Shown here: one piece after another, positions 54,850-63,998 of the stretch | Layout of the letters: every line of letters begins with the position of its first letter | How positions within the stretch are numbered: the stretch's first letter is position 1 | Assembly (NCBI RefSeq): GCF_012272825.1 | Contig: NZ_JAAWWS010000131.1 | Coordinates: 141,879 to 205,878, forward strand | Length of the DNA: 64,000 bases | Direction of reading: 5' to 3' | Source: Wenzhouxiangella sp. XN79A | Lineage (GTDB): Bacteria > Pseudomonadota > Gammaproteobacteria > Xanthomonadales > Wenzhouxiangellaceae | The notes under the pieces: model-generated | What the model was told of the DNA's origin: nothing | Seen by the model: only the letters and a program-made list of their open reading frames with translations | The model's database searches: none | Translations under genes and position numbers: made by a program

Positions 54850-56229
54850 ATGGACTCCACCGCACTGACTGCGCTTTCGCCGCTGGACGGCCGCTACGCC
54901 GCCCGTCTCCGCCCGCTGGCCGAACGGTTTTCCGAAGCCGGGCTGATCCGCCATCGCGTGATCGTCGAACTGCGCTGGTTCCGCCAGCTGGCCGACTGCG
55001 ACGAATTCGACGCGCTGCCGACGCTGTCGGCCGAGGACATCGCGTTTCTCGAGCAGCTGGAAGCCGGCTTCTCCGAGGCCGACGCCGAGGCCGTCAAGGC
55101 GATCGAGCGCACCACCAACCACGATGTCAAGGCGGTCGAATACTGGATCAAGCAGCGCTTCGCCGAACGACCCACGCTGGCCGATGCGAGCGAGTTCGTG
55201 CACTTCGCCTGTACCTCGGAGGACATCAACAACCTGGCCTACGGCATGATGCTGCGCGACGCGCTGACGGTGGTGCTCGAACCGGTGCTGTCGGACCTCG
55301 ACCGCCGCCTGGCCGCACTGGCGGTCGACCATGCCGATCTGCCGATGCTGTCGCGCACCCATGGCCAGAGCGCATCGCCGACCACGCTCGGCAAGGAACT
55401 GGCGAACGTCGTCTTTCGCCTGCGCCGCCAGCGCCGGACCCTGGCCCGGGTCGAGATCACCGGCAAGATCAACGGCGCGGTCGGCAACTTCAACGCCCAC
55501 CTGGCCGCCTGCCCCGGCGTCGACTGGCCCGAGCTGGCGCGGCGGTTCGTCGAGGACCTCGGCCTGGTCTGGAACCCCTACACCACCCAGATCGAGCCGC
55601 ACGACATGATCGCCGAGACCGCGCATGCGCTGATGCGGATCAACACCGTGCTGCTGGATTTCGCGCGCGACAGCTGGGCCTACATCTCCTTGGGCTACTA
55701 CGCGCAGAAGACCGTCGAGGGCGAGGTCGGTTCCTCGACGATGCCGCACAAGGTCAACCCGATCGACTTCGAGAACGGCGAGGGCAACCTCGGCCTGGCC
55801 AACGCGCTGCTCGACCACCTGGCCGCCAAGCTGCCGGTCTCGCGCTGGCAGCGCGACCTCACCGATTCCACCGTGCAGCGTTCGATCGGCAGCGCCCTGG
55901 GCTACTGCCTGCTGGCCTGGCGCTCGATCGAGCGCGGTCTCGACCGGATCGAACCCGACCCGGCACGGATCGCCGCCGACATCGACCCGGCCTGGGAAGT
56001 GCTGGCCGAGCCGATCCAGACCGTGATGCGCCTGCACGGCATCGAGCACCCGTACGAGAAGCTCAAGGCGCTGACCCGGGGCCGGCGGATCGACGCCGAG
56101 GCCGTGCGCGAGTTCATTGCGACGCTGGAGCTGCCCGAGGCCGACCGCGACCGCCTGCTGGCGCTGACCCCGGCCGACTACACCGGCAACGCCGCGGCGA
56201 TGGCGCGGTTGATCGAACGCTACACGTGA
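54850..56229 (+). CDS. purB: Adenylosuccinate lyase
   Basis: Cleaves SAICAR and adenylosuccinate in purine synthesis. The 459-residue protein carries the fumarase-superfamily signature SSTMPHKVNP (about residue 295), CTSEDINNL, the SRTHGQ motif and the family ending. The ATG at 54850 yields MDSTALTALSPLDGRY, which lines up with E. coli PurB; an ATG at 54808 adds 14 residues with no counterpart. The next gene starts 13 bases after its stop. Confidence 0.96.
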   Translation: MDSTALTALSPLDGRYAARLRPLAERFSEAGLIRHRVIVELRWFRQLADCDEFDALPTLSAEDIAFLEQLEAGFSEADAEAVKAIERTTNHDVKAVEYWIKQRFAERPTLADASEFVHFACTSEDINNLAYGMMLRDALTVVLEPVLSDLDRRLAALAVDHADLPMLSRTHGQSASPTTLGKELANVVFRLRRQRRTLARVEITGKINGAVGNFNAHLAACPGVDWPELARRFVEDLGLVWNPYTTQIEPHDMIAETAHALMRINTVLLDFARDSWAYISLGYYAQKTVEGEVGSSTMPHKVNPIDFENGEGNLGLANALLDHLAAKLPVSRWQRDLTDSTVQRSIGSALGYCLLAWRSIERGLDRIEPDPARIAADIDPAWEVLAEPIQTVMRLHGIEHPYEKLKALTRGRRIDAEAVREFIATLELPEADRDRLLALTPADYTGNAAAMARLIERYT

Positions 56230-56242
56230 CGGAGCCACGCCG

Positions 56243-57346
56243 ATGAAACCGATCGAGCTGGCCGAATGGGAGACGTTCGAGGCGCGCCGCTTCCTCGATG
56301 AATACTGGCAGCGCAAGCCGCTGCTGATCCGTGGCTGGCTCAAGCCGGCCGCCCTCGGCCTGGACCAGCTGGCCCGGGCCGCGGCCGACGATGACCTGGC
56401 CGCACGCCTGGTCACCGGCTCGTTCGAGAATCTCGACTGGACCCTGGAATACGGCCCGTTCGACGGCGAGGACCTGCCGCCGCTGGACCGGCCCTACCAG
56501 TCGCTGCTGGTCCAGGACATGGACAAGAAGTTCCGCCAGGTCGCCGAGCTCCTCGAGGCCTTCGATTTCCTGCCCAACTGGCTGCTCGACGACATCATGG
56601 TCAGCCAGGCCGGCCCCGGGGGCTCGGTCGGACCGCACGTCGATGCCTACGACGTGTTCCTGGTCCAGGCCGCCGGAGCCCGTCAGTGGGAGCTGGCCGG
56701 CAGCTTCCAGCCCGACCTCAACGAGGACTTCGAGTTGGCCGTGCTGCGCAACTTCCGGGCCGAGTCGCGCTGCCTGGCCGAGCCCGGCGATGTGCTGTAC
56801 ATCCCGGCCGGCATCGCCCACCACGGCATCGCCCAGCAGACCTGCCAGACCTGGTCGGTGGGCCTGCGCGCCCCGTCGTCGGCCGAGCTGCTGGCCGAAC
56901 TGGCCGCCTACCTCGGCGAGCACGAGGCCCGGCTGCCGCGGCTGAATCCGCTGAAGTTCGACACCGAGCGGGCCGAACGCATCGACCAGACCCTGCTGCA
57001 GCACGCCCGGCGCCTGCTGGCCCAGGCCGTGCAGCTCGACGACGCGGCACTGACCGCCTGGCTGGGCCAGACCCTGACCGCCTACCGCCAGTGGTCGCCC
57101 GACGACGGCGACGACGACGCCGAACTCGACCTCGAGCCGCCGCTCCAGGTCCGTCCCGGCACCCGGCTGGCCTGGAGCGACTCCGGGCTGCTGTTCGTCA
57201 ACGGCCAGCAGTGGTCGTGCCCGGCCGATTTCGCCCGCCAGCTGTGCCGGACCGGACGGATCGATCGCCTGCCGGACGACGAGGAGGCGCGCGCGGTGCT
57301 CGAGCAGTTGATCGAGCAGAACGAGCTGGTGCGACCATCGTCGTAA
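56243..57346 (+). CDS. roxA: Ribosomal protein uL16 3-hydroxylase (RoxA/YcfD)
   Basis: A JmjC-type 2-oxoglutarate/Fe(II) oxygenase that hydroxylates Arg81 of uL16. The iron triad is His132-x-Asp134 in GPHVDAYDVFL and a distal His in GIAHHGIAQ (about 194). The C-terminal winged-helix region (residues about 290-367) completes the ROX architecture. The 367-residue length matches E. coli YcfD (373). It follows purB by 13 bases, a common neighbour in gammaproteobacteria. Confidence 0.93.
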   Translation: MKPIELAEWETFEARRFLDEYWQRKPLLIRGWLKPAALGLDQLARAAADDDLAARLVTGSFENLDWTLEYGPFDGEDLPPLDRPYQSLLVQDMDKKFRQVAELLEAFDFLPNWLLDDIMVSQAGPGGSVGPHVDAYDVFLVQAAGARQWELAGSFQPDLNEDFELAVLRNFRAESRCLAEPGDVLYIPAGIAHHGIAQQTCQTWSVGLRAPSSAELLAELAAYLGEHEARLPRLNPLKFDTERAERIDQTLLQHARRLLAQAVQLDDAALTAWLGQTLTAYRQWSPDDGDDDAELDLEPPLQVRPGTRLAWSDSGLLFVNGQQWSCPADFARQLCRTGRIDRLPDDEEARAVLEQLIEQNELVRPSS

Positions 57347-57380
57347 GGCGGAGAGCGCCCTACCGACGGGCCGCAAGCGT

Positions 57381-57386
57381 TATAAT
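57381..57386 (+). promoter_or_regulatory. Predicted -10 element of the sucA-sucB-lpdA operon
   Basis: A perfect TATAAT 45 bases ahead of the sucA ATG at 57432. No -35 consensus is visible 16-18 bases upstream, so an activator or extended contacts may be needed. Confidence 0.4.
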
Positions 57387-57431
57387 TTTCGACTTGTCCG
57401 CGTGACGCGCCGAGCGCCCGATTTCCGACCG

Positions 57432-60242
57432 ATGACCGAAACCCTGGAGCAGAAATACCGGACCTCCCACCTGTCCGGTCTGAATGCTGCCTTCGTCGAA
57501 GATCTCTACGAAGCCTGGCTGGACGATCCGGACTCGGTGCCGGCGCACTGGCGCGAGCCGTTTTCACAACTGCTCGGCGGCGCCCGGGACGACACCCGCC
57601 ACCGCGCGATCGCCGAGGAATTCGAAGCACTGGCGCGTCAGGCCCAGCGCGGCGGCATTCCAGTGGCGGCCGAGGACTTCAAGCAGGCCGGCGTGCTGCG
57701 CATGATCAATGCGTTCCGGGTCCGCGGGCACCAGCGGGCCAGGCTCGATCCGCTGGGCCTCAGCGAGCGGCCGAACGTGCCCGACCTCGATCTCGATTTC
57801 CACAACCTCGGCGATGCCGACCTCGACACCACCTTCCACACCGGCAGCCTGGCCGCGCCCGATCGCCTGCAACTCGGCGAGATCGTCGACATCTGCAAGC
57901 GCACCTACTGCGGCACCGTCGGTGTGGAGTACATGCACATCACCGACACCAACCAGCGCCGCTGGCTGCAGCAGCGCCTGGAACGCGCGCGCGGCGACTA
58001 CCGGCTGCCGGTCGAGGATCGCCGGCGACTGCTCGACAAGCTCGGCGCGGCCGAAGGCATGGAGAAGTACCTGCACTCGCGCTACGTCGGTCAGAAGCGC
58101 TTCTCGCTGGAAGGCGGCGAAAGCCTCATTCCCCTGCTCGACACCCTGATTCGTCACACCGGCAGCCAGGGCATCCGCGAAATGGTCATCGGCATGGCCC
58201 ATCGCGGCCGCCTGAACGTGCTGGTCAACATCCTCGGCAAGTCGCCGGGCGACCTGTTCGCCGAATTCGAAGGCACGATCCAGAACGACGACCCGGCCCG
58301 CTCCGGCGACGTCAAGTACCACATGGGCTTCTCCTCGGACGTGCGCACCCCCGGCGGCGTGATGCACCTGGCCCTGGCGTTCAATCCCTCGCACCTCGAG
58401 ATCGTCAACCCGGTGGTCGCAGGCTCCGCCCGGGCCCGGATCAACAGGCTCGACGACCAGGACTACGAGCAGGTCCTGCCGGTGCTGATCCACGGCGATG
58501 CGGCGCTGGCCGGTCAGGGCGTGAACATGGAGCTGTTCAACATGTCGCAGGCCCGCGGCTTCAAGGTCGGCGGCACGCTGCACGTGGTGGTCAACAACCA
58601 GATCGGCTTCACCACCAGCAACCCGATCGACGCCCGCTCGACGCTGTACTGCACCGAAGTGGCCAAGATGGTCCAGGCGCCGATCTTCCACGTCAACGCC
58701 GACGATCCCGAAGCGGTGCTGTTCGTCACCCGCGTCGCGGCCGACTTCCGGCGCGAGTTCAAGAAGGACGTGGTCATCGACCTGGTCTGCTACCGCCGCC
58801 TCGGTCACAACGAGGCCGACGAGCCGGCCGCGACCCAGCCGCGCATGTACGAAGTGATCCGCAACCTGGACTCGGTCTACACCCAGTATTCCAACCGCCT
58901 GATCAGCGACGGCCTGGTCGAGCGCAAGCAGCTGGACGCATGGCAGAAGGACTACCGCGACCGGCTCGACGCCGGCGAACCGGTGGTCGATCTCGTCGAC
59001 AGCGACGACGCGCTGACCACCGTGGACTGGACGCCGTACCTCGACAACGACTGGCGAATCGATGCCGACACCTCGATGCCGGTCGAGCGCATCCGCGAAC
59101 TGTCCGAACGTCTGACCACGCTGCCGGACGGGTTCACGCTGCACAAGCAGGTCGACCGCATCGTCGCCCAGCGTCGCAAGATGGCGGCCGGCGAGGCGCC
59201 GCTGGACTGGGGCTTCGCCGAGACCCTCGCCTATGCCGGCCTGGTCGAGGACGGTACCGGCCTGCGCCTGGTCGGCCAGGACTCCGGCCGCGGCACCTTC
59301 TTCCACCGTCACGCGGTGCTGTTCAACCAGGAAGACGGACGCTCGATCACGCCGCTGGCCGAACTGGCCGAACAGGGCAACCGCGTCGCGATCATCGATT
59401 CGCTGCTCAGCGAGGAAGCGGTGCTGGCCTTCGAGTACGGCTTCGCGACCGCCGACCCGGGCACGCTGGTGATCTGGGAAGCGCAGTTCGGCGATTTCGT
59501 CAACGGCGCCCAGGTCGTCATCGACCAGTTCATCACCTCCGGCGAGGCCAAGTGGGGCCGGTTGTGCGGGCTGGTGATGTACCTGCCCCACGGCTACGAG
59601 GGCCAAGGTCCGGAGCACTCCTCGGCCAGGCTCGAGCGCTTCATGCAGCTGTGCTCGGACAACAATATCCAGGTCTGCGTCCCGACCCTGCCGGCCCAGT
59701 GGTTCCACCTGATCCGCCGTCAGATCGTTCGGCCCTACCGCAAGCCGCTGGTCGTCATGACGCCGAAGAGCCTGCTGCGCCACAAGCAGTCGGTGTCCAG
59801 CCTCGAGGACCTGGCCGAAGGCCGTTTCCAGCTGGTCATCGACGACCCGAGCGCGCCCGACCCGAACAAGGTCGAGCGGGTGGTCTTCTGCGCCGGCAAG
59901 GTCTACTTCGACCTGGCCAGGAAGCGGGACGAAGCCGACGGCGAGCTCGACCACGTCGCGCTGGTCCGCGTCGAACAACTCTACCCGTTCCCGCGCGATG
60001 AACTGACCGCGATCATCGAGCGGTACAAGAAGGCCGAGCAGGTCATCTGGTGCCAGGAAGAACCGATGAACCAGGGCGCCTGGTTCCAGATCCGGCACCA
60101 CCTGCAGGCCTGCGTCCGCGACGACCAGTCGCTCGACTACGCCGGCCGCTCGCCGTCGGCCTCACCGGCCGTCGGCTACTACCAGGTGCACGTGGAACAG
60201 CAGGAGAAGCTGGTTCGCGATGCGCTCGGCATCGAATCATGA
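57432..60242 (+). CDS. sucA: 2-oxoglutarate dehydrogenase E1 component
   Basis: Thiamine-diphosphate-dependent decarboxylase of the TCA cycle. The 936-residue protein has the E1-specific MHRGRLNVL-like region (GMAHRGRLNVL), the TPP-binding HGDAALAGQG (about residue 354) with NNQIGFTT downstream, and the C-terminal RRQIVRPYRKPLV segment. The ATG at 57432 gives MTETLEQKYRTSHL; an upstream in-frame ATG at 57402 lies next to the -10 and is unlikely. sucB begins 33 bases after its stop. Confidence 0.97.
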   Translation: MTETLEQKYRTSHLSGLNAAFVEDLYEAWLDDPDSVPAHWREPFSQLLGGARDDTRHRAIAEEFEALARQAQRGGIPVAAEDFKQAGVLRMINAFRVRGHQRARLDPLGLSERPNVPDLDLDFHNLGDADLDTTFHTGSLAAPDRLQLGEIVDICKRTYCGTVGVEYMHITDTNQRRWLQQRLERARGDYRLPVEDRRRLLDKLGAAEGMEKYLHSRYVGQKRFSLEGGESLIPLLDTLIRHTGSQGIREMVIGMAHRGRLNVLVNILGKSPGDLFAEFEGTIQNDDPARSGDVKYHMGFSSDVRTPGGVMHLALAFNPSHLEIVNPVVAGSARARINRLDDQDYEQVLPVLIHGDAALAGQGVNMELFNMSQARGFKVGGTLHVVVNNQIGFTTSNPIDARSTLYCTEVAKMVQAPIFHVNADDPEAVLFVTRVAADFRREFKKDVVIDLVCYRRLGHNEADEPAATQPRMYEVIRNLDSVYTQYSNRLISDGLVERKQLDAWQKDYRDRLDAGEPVVDLVDSDDALTTVDWTPYLDNDWRIDADTSMPVERIRELSERLTTLPDGFTLHKQVDRIVAQRRKMAAGEAPLDWGFAETLAYAGLVEDGTGLRLVGQDSGRGTFFHRHAVLFNQEDGRSITPLAELAEQGNRVAIIDSLLSEEAVLAFEYGFATADPGTLVIWEAQFGDFVNGAQVVIDQFITSGEAKWGRLCGLVMYLPHGYEGQGPEHSSARLERFMQLCSDNNIQVCVPTLPAQWFHLIRRQIVRPYRKPLVVMTPKSLLRHKQSVSSLEDLAEGRFQLVIDDPSAPDPNKVERVVFCAGKVYFDLARKRDEADGELDHVALVRVEQLYPFPRDELTAIIERYKKAEQVIWCQEEPMNQGAWFQIRHHLQACVRDDQSLDYAGRSPSASPAVGYYQVHVEQQEKLVRDALGIES

Positions 60243-60275
60243 GTCACGTTTTCACGTCTTTCCCAAGGATCCATC

Positions 60276-61508
60276 ATGAGCACTGAAGTCAAGGTCCCCA
60301 CCCTGCCCGAATCGGTTTCCGACGCTACGGTCGCCAAGTGGCACAAGAAGGCCGGCGACACCGTTCGACGCGACGAGAACCTGGTCGACCTCGAAACCGA
60401 CAAGGTCGTGCTCGAAGTCCCGGCGCCCGCCGACGGCGTGCTCGAGTCGATCTCGGCCGAGGAAGGCGACACCGTCACCGCCGACCAGGTCCTCGGTGCG
60501 ATCAAGGAAGGCGAAGTGCCCGAAGACGACCAGGACGGCGACGACGCCGAGGACGCGTCGTCGGACGACGAAGCGAACGACGCCGACGAGAAGAAAAGCA
60601 CCGACAGGAAGAAGGACGCCGACGACGACCGCGATCGCGCATCGTCACCGGCCCCCGCGCCTTCGTCGGGCGGCGATGCCCGGCCGTCGCCTTCGGCGCG
60701 CAAGCTGGCCGCGGACAACGAGATCGACCCGTCCAGCGTCGAGGGCACCGGCCGCGACGGCCGGGTAACCAAGGGCGACATGCTCAAGCACATTTCCGGC
60801 GGCGGCAGCCGTCCGGTCGAACGAGTCAAGATGTCGCGCCTTCGCTCGCGCATCGCCGAGCGGATGAAGGAAGCCCAGAACACGGCGGCCATCCTGACCT
60901 CGTTCAACGAAGTCGACCTGCACGAAGTCATGCAGATCCGCTCGAAGTACAAGGACGCCTTCCAGAACAAGCATGGCGTCAAGCTCGGCTTCATGTCGTT
61001 CTTCGTCAAGGCCGCCTGCGAGGCGCTGGACAAGCACCCGGTGGTCAACGCGGCGGTCGAGGGCGACGAGATCGTCTACCACGGCTACCAGGACGTCGGC
61101 ATCGCGGTGTCGACCGACCGCGGCCTGATGGTACCGGTGCTGCGCAACGCCGGCCAGCTGAGCCTGGCCGAGATCGAACGCCAGATCGCCCACTACGCCG
61201 ACAAGGCGCGCGCCGGCAAGATCGAGCTCGAGGACCTGCAGGGCGGCACCTTCTCGATCACCAACGGCGGCGTGTTCGGCTCGCTGCTGTCGACGCCGCT
61301 GCTGAACGCACCGCAGAGCGCGATCCTGGGCATGCACACCATCAAGGAGCGCCCGGTCGCGATCGACGGCGAGATCGTGGTTCGGCCGATGATGTACATC
61401 GCGCTGTCCTACGATCACCGCATCATCGACGGCAAGGATGCCGTGCAGTTCCTGGTTGCGGTCAAGGAAGCGCTGGAAGATCCGGCCCGGCTGCTCCTCG
61501 ACCTCTGA
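60276..61508 (+). CDS. sucB: Dihydrolipoamide succinyltransferase E2 component
   Basis: E2 core of the 2-oxoglutarate dehydrogenase complex. The 410-residue protein has one lipoyl domain (Lys43 in [10 protein letters not shown]), a peripheral-subunit-binding domain (about 138-170, [13 protein letters not shown]), and the catalytic domain ending with DHRIIDGKD (His381, Asp385). Instead of the usual Ala/Pro-rich linker, residues 80-122 form an Asp/Glu-rich, mixed-charge stretch. An AAGGAT precedes the ATG at 60276. Confidence 0.96.
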   Translation: MSTEVKVPTLPESVSDATVAKWHKKAGDTVRRDENLVDLETDKVVLEVPAPADGVLESISAEEGDTVTADQVLGAIKEGEVPEDDQDGDDAEDASSDDEANDADEKKSTDRKKDADDDRDRASSPAPAPSSGGDARPSPSARKLAADNEIDPSSVEGTGRDGRVTKGDMLKHISGGGSRPVERVKMSRLRSRIAERMKEAQNTAAILTSFNEVDLHEVMQIRSKYKDAFQNKHGVKLGFMSFFVKAACEALDKHPVVNAAVEGDEIVYHGYQDVGIAVSTDRGLMVPVLRNAGQLSLAEIERQIAHYADKARAGKIELEDLQGGTFSITNGGVFGSLLSTPLLNAPQSAILGMHTIKERPVAIDGEIVVRPMMYIALSYDHRIIDGKDAVQFLVAVKEALEDPARLLLDL

Positions 61509-61513
61509 ACTAC

Positions 61514-61595
61514 GGGGACGAGGGGAAGCAACGAGGGACGAGCAGGCCGCGCGCCCGGTTCTACCGGCCCCTCGCCCCTTTTCCCTCGCCCCTGG
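61514..61595. repeat. Purine/pyrimidine inverted repeat between sucB and lpdA
   Basis: A purine-rich arm of GGGGACGAGGGG-type words (61514-61542) faces a pyrimidine-rich arm CCCCTCGCCCC-type (61566-61595). They can fold into a long imperfect hairpin inside the suc operon, using the same words as the 32508-32711 block. Confidence 0.7.
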
Positions 61596-61662
61596 GCTTT
61601 GCGCGAAAAACGCTGGCGACGTTCGGCGTCGCCCCGACACCCGAACAGAGACGAATACAGCC

Positions 61663-63090
61663 ATGGCAGACAACGAATTCGACGTAATCTTCATCGGCGG
61701 CGGCCCGGGCGGGTACGCCGGCGCCATCCGCACCGCCCAGCTGGGCCTGAAGACCCTGCTGATCGACGACCGTCAGGGCGAGGACGGCAAGCCGGCGCCG
61801 GGCGGCACCTGCCTGAACGTGGGCTGCATTCCGTCCAAGGCGCTACTGGACTCGTCGAAGCACTTCCACCACATCCAGCACGACTACACCGAGCACGGCA
61901 TCTCCACCAGCGATGTCTCGATCGACGTGGACAAGATGCTGACCCGCAAGCGGAAAGTGGTCAAGCAGCTCAACAGCGGCCTGATCCAGCTGTTCAAGGC
62001 CAACAAGATCGAGTTCGTCAACGGCCGCGGCAAACTGTTCGCCGACCGTCAGGTCGAGGTCACGCCGAACGACGGCGACAAGTACACCGCCACGGCGAAG
62101 AACGTGGTGCTGGCCGCCGGCTCGGTGCCGTTTTCGATCCCCAATGTCGAGGTCGACAACGAACACATTCTCGATAACGTCGGCGCGCTGGAAATCCCCG
62201 AGGTGCCGGAGCGTTTCGGCGTGATCGGCGCCGGCGTGATCGGCCTGGAAATGGGCAGCGTCTGGCGTCGCCTGGGCAGCGAAGTCGTGCTGCTCGAAGC
62301 CGTCGACGACTTCCTTCCGGTGCTCGATCGCGACATGGCGAAGATCGCCCAGCGCGAGTTCAAGAAACAGGGGCTCGATATCCGCATGGGCTGCAAGGTC
62401 AGCGGCGCCACGGTCGACGACGGCAAGGTCCGGGTCAGCTACACCGACGGCAAGGACGAGCACGAGGAAGTGTTCGACAAGCTGCTGGTCGCGGTCGGCC
62501 GCCGCGCCGCCAGCGACGGGCTCGTGGCCGACGACAGCGGCGTCACGCTGACCGACCGGGGCCAGGTCGAGGTCGACGGCCACTGTCGGACGAAGGCCGA
62601 GGGCGTCTGGGCCATCGGCGACCTGGTTCGCGGCCCGATGCTCGCGCACAAAGCGTCCGAAGAAGGCATTGCGGTGGCCGAGACCCTGGCCGGCCAGGCC
62701 GGCCACATCAACCTCGACACGGTTCCCTGGGTCATCTACACCGACCCGGAGATTGCCTGGGTCGGCAGGAACGAAAGCGAACTGGAGGACGCCGGCGTCG
62801 AGTACCGCGTCGGAACCTTCCCGTTTGCCGCCACCGGCCGCGGCCTGGCCATGGGCAATGCCTCCGGCCAGGTCAAGATCATCGCCGACGCCGAGACCGA
62901 CCAACTGCTGGGCTGCCAGATCATCGGCGCCAACGCCTCGGAGCTCATCGGCGAAGTGGTCGTGACGATGGAATTCCACGGCGCCGCCGAAGACCTGGCC
63001 CGCATCGTCCACGCCCATCCGACCCTGTCGGAGGCCATCCACGAAGCCGCCCTGGCCGTCGACAAGCGAGCCATCCACAAGGCCAACTGA
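61663..63090 (+). CDS. lpdA: Dihydrolipoamide dehydrogenase
   Basis: E3 of the 2-oxoglutarate (and usually pyruvate) dehydrogenase complexes. The 475-residue protein has the FAD fold GGGPGGYAGA, the redox disulfide Cys50/Cys55 in CLNVGCIPS, the NAD fold VIGAGVIGLEMGSVW and the catalytic His/Glu in HAHPTLSE near the C-terminus. The ATG at 61663 gives MADNEFDVIFIGGG; the frame is open upstream through the repeat block but that is not coding. It is the last gene of the suc operon, followed by a strong terminator. Confidence 0.97.
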   Translation: MADNEFDVIFIGGGPGGYAGAIRTAQLGLKTLLIDDRQGEDGKPAPGGTCLNVGCIPSKALLDSSKHFHHIQHDYTEHGISTSDVSIDVDKMLTRKRKVVKQLNSGLIQLFKANKIEFVNGRGKLFADRQVEVTPNDGDKYTATAKNVVLAAGSVPFSIPNVEVDNEHILDNVGALEIPEVPERFGVIGAGVIGLEMGSVWRRLGSEVVLLEAVDDFLPVLDRDMAKIAQREFKKQGLDIRMGCKVSGATVDDGKVRVSYTDGKDEHEEVFDKLLVAVGRRAASDGLVADDSGVTLTDRGQVEVDGHCRTKAEGVWAIGDLVRGPMLAHKASEEGIAVAETLAGQAGHINLDTVPWVIYTDPEIAWVGRNESELEDAGVEYRVGTFPFAATGRGLAMGNASGQVKIIADAETDQLLGCQIIGANASELIGEVVVTMEFHGAAEDLARIVHAHPTLSEAIHEAALAVDKRAIHKAN

Positions 63091-63113
63091 GCTCGCTGCT
63101 GAAGCAAGCCCCG

Positions 63114-63143
63114 AAGGCCCGGCCGATGTCGCCGGGCCTTTTT
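63114..63143 (+). terminator. Rho-independent terminator of the suc operon
   Basis: AAGGCCCGGC (63114-63123) and GCCGGGCCTT (63131-63140) pair perfectly around CGATGTC and run into T5, 24 bases past the lpdA stop. Confidence 0.93.
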
Positions 63144-63244
63144 CGTGGTCCGCAGCTGATCGCGGATGAACACGCAATGCGCAGGGGAATCCCCCGGCGG
63201 CTGGATCGATTCGGAGGGCCACAGGCGCTTCACGTGGGGCGAAC

Positions 63245-63272
63245 GTGCGTTCGGCCGTCGCCACGAACGTAC
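63245..63272. repeat. Hairpin a of the terminal repeat family
   Basis: GTGCGTTCG (63245-63253) pairs with CGAACGTAC (63264-63272) with one G-T pair around a ten-base loop. It stands in front of direct repeat copy 1 at the place where hairpin b stands before copy 2, but the stem sequence is mostly different. Confidence 0.6.
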
Positions 63273-63435
63273 CCGAAAGGGCTTTTTTCAAGCGCGCGTA
63301 CCGGTGGGGGTTTGCCCTCCGGTGAGGGCTGTGGCGCGAAGAATCGCGCAGTGCCGCGGAGTGGGAAGGGCTTGCCGGGTACAGGGGTTTCTGAACGCTT
63401 GGCGAAGCCGGATGGTTGTTTCCGGCTTGGTTCGG
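63261..63435 (+). repeat. 175-base direct repeat, copy 1
   Basis: Runs from CCACGAACGTACCC to GGCTTGGTTCGG. Inner hairpins GCCCTC-cggt-GAGGGC and GCGCGA-agaa-TCGCGC are visible. Copy 2 lies 307 bases downstream with the same blocks in the same order. Confidence 0.85.
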
Positions 63436-63550
63436 TGAACGGCCCTTCGGTGGGCGGGTGTTCTGCTTCTGGTGTTCTGCTCGTCTTGGGGTGGTTGCTT
63501 CCCGGGGCTACAAGCGTTTCGCCACGCGGACTTCGTCCCCTTTCTGGCGA

Positions 63551-63580
63551 GGTACTTTTGTCAAACGCCACAAAAGTACC
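63551..63580. repeat. Hairpin b of the terminal repeat family
   Basis: GGTACTTTTGT (63551-63561) and ACAAAAGTACC (63570-63580) form a perfect 11-pair stem with an eight-base loop, next to copy 2 of the direct repeat. Confidence 0.85.
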
Positions 63581-63743
63581 CAAAAGGGCTTTTTTACAAG
63601 CACGCGTACCGGTCGGGGTTTGCCCTCCGGTGAGGGTCGTGGCGCGAAAAATCGCGCAGTGCCGCGGAGATAGAAGGGCTTGCCGGGTACAGAGGGGTCA
63701 GAGCCCGAAGCGAAGCCGGATCATTGCTGCTGGCTCGGTTCGG
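63568..63743 (+). repeat. 176-base direct repeat, copy 2
   Basis: Runs from CCACAAAAGTACCC to GGCTCGGTTCGG. Inner hairpins are kept relative to copy 1: GCCCTC-cggt-GAGGGT (one G-T pair) and GCGCGA-aaaa-TCGCGC, with differences mainly in loops and between stems. Confidence 0.85.
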
Positions 63744-63917
63744 ACACAGGCCGCTTCGGTCGACGGTCGTGGCCGACCAGCGACGATCGGCCTGGCCCTG
63801 GCTTCTCGGATGCATCCGGGGCCACTGTAACCCGCAGCCGGAGTGAGCCAGGGCGCGGGCCGACCACCGGCCCACCGACACAGTCCGGAAGCCACTGCCC
63901 GTTCAGCCGCCTGTAAG

Positions 63918-63998
63918 AGCGCTTTTGCCTACTTTTGTCGCGACTGACAAAAGTAGGTCGCCAGAAAGCGCGAAGCGCGTGGCGAAACGCTTGTAGCC
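63918..63998 (-). repeat. Inverted copy of the 63506-63590 segment, with hairpin c
   Basis: Read on the minus strand it reproduces GGCTACAAGCGTTTCGCCACG and the TTTCTGGCGA block of 63506-63590 in order. Its hairpin CCTACTTTTGT (63928-63938) / ACAAAAGTAGG (63947-63957) has the two outer pairs swapped relative to hairpin b. The copy reaches the window edge and may continue beyond it. Confidence 0.8.

Noticed and set aside
63261..63743. CRISPR array
   Set aside because: Only two long, imperfect repeats with structured interiors; no short exact repeats with regular spacers.
63126..63830. A 234-codon open frame over the terminal repeats
   Set aside because: The translated repeats appear in several frames, there is no RBS, and the variation keeps hairpin pairing rather than codons.
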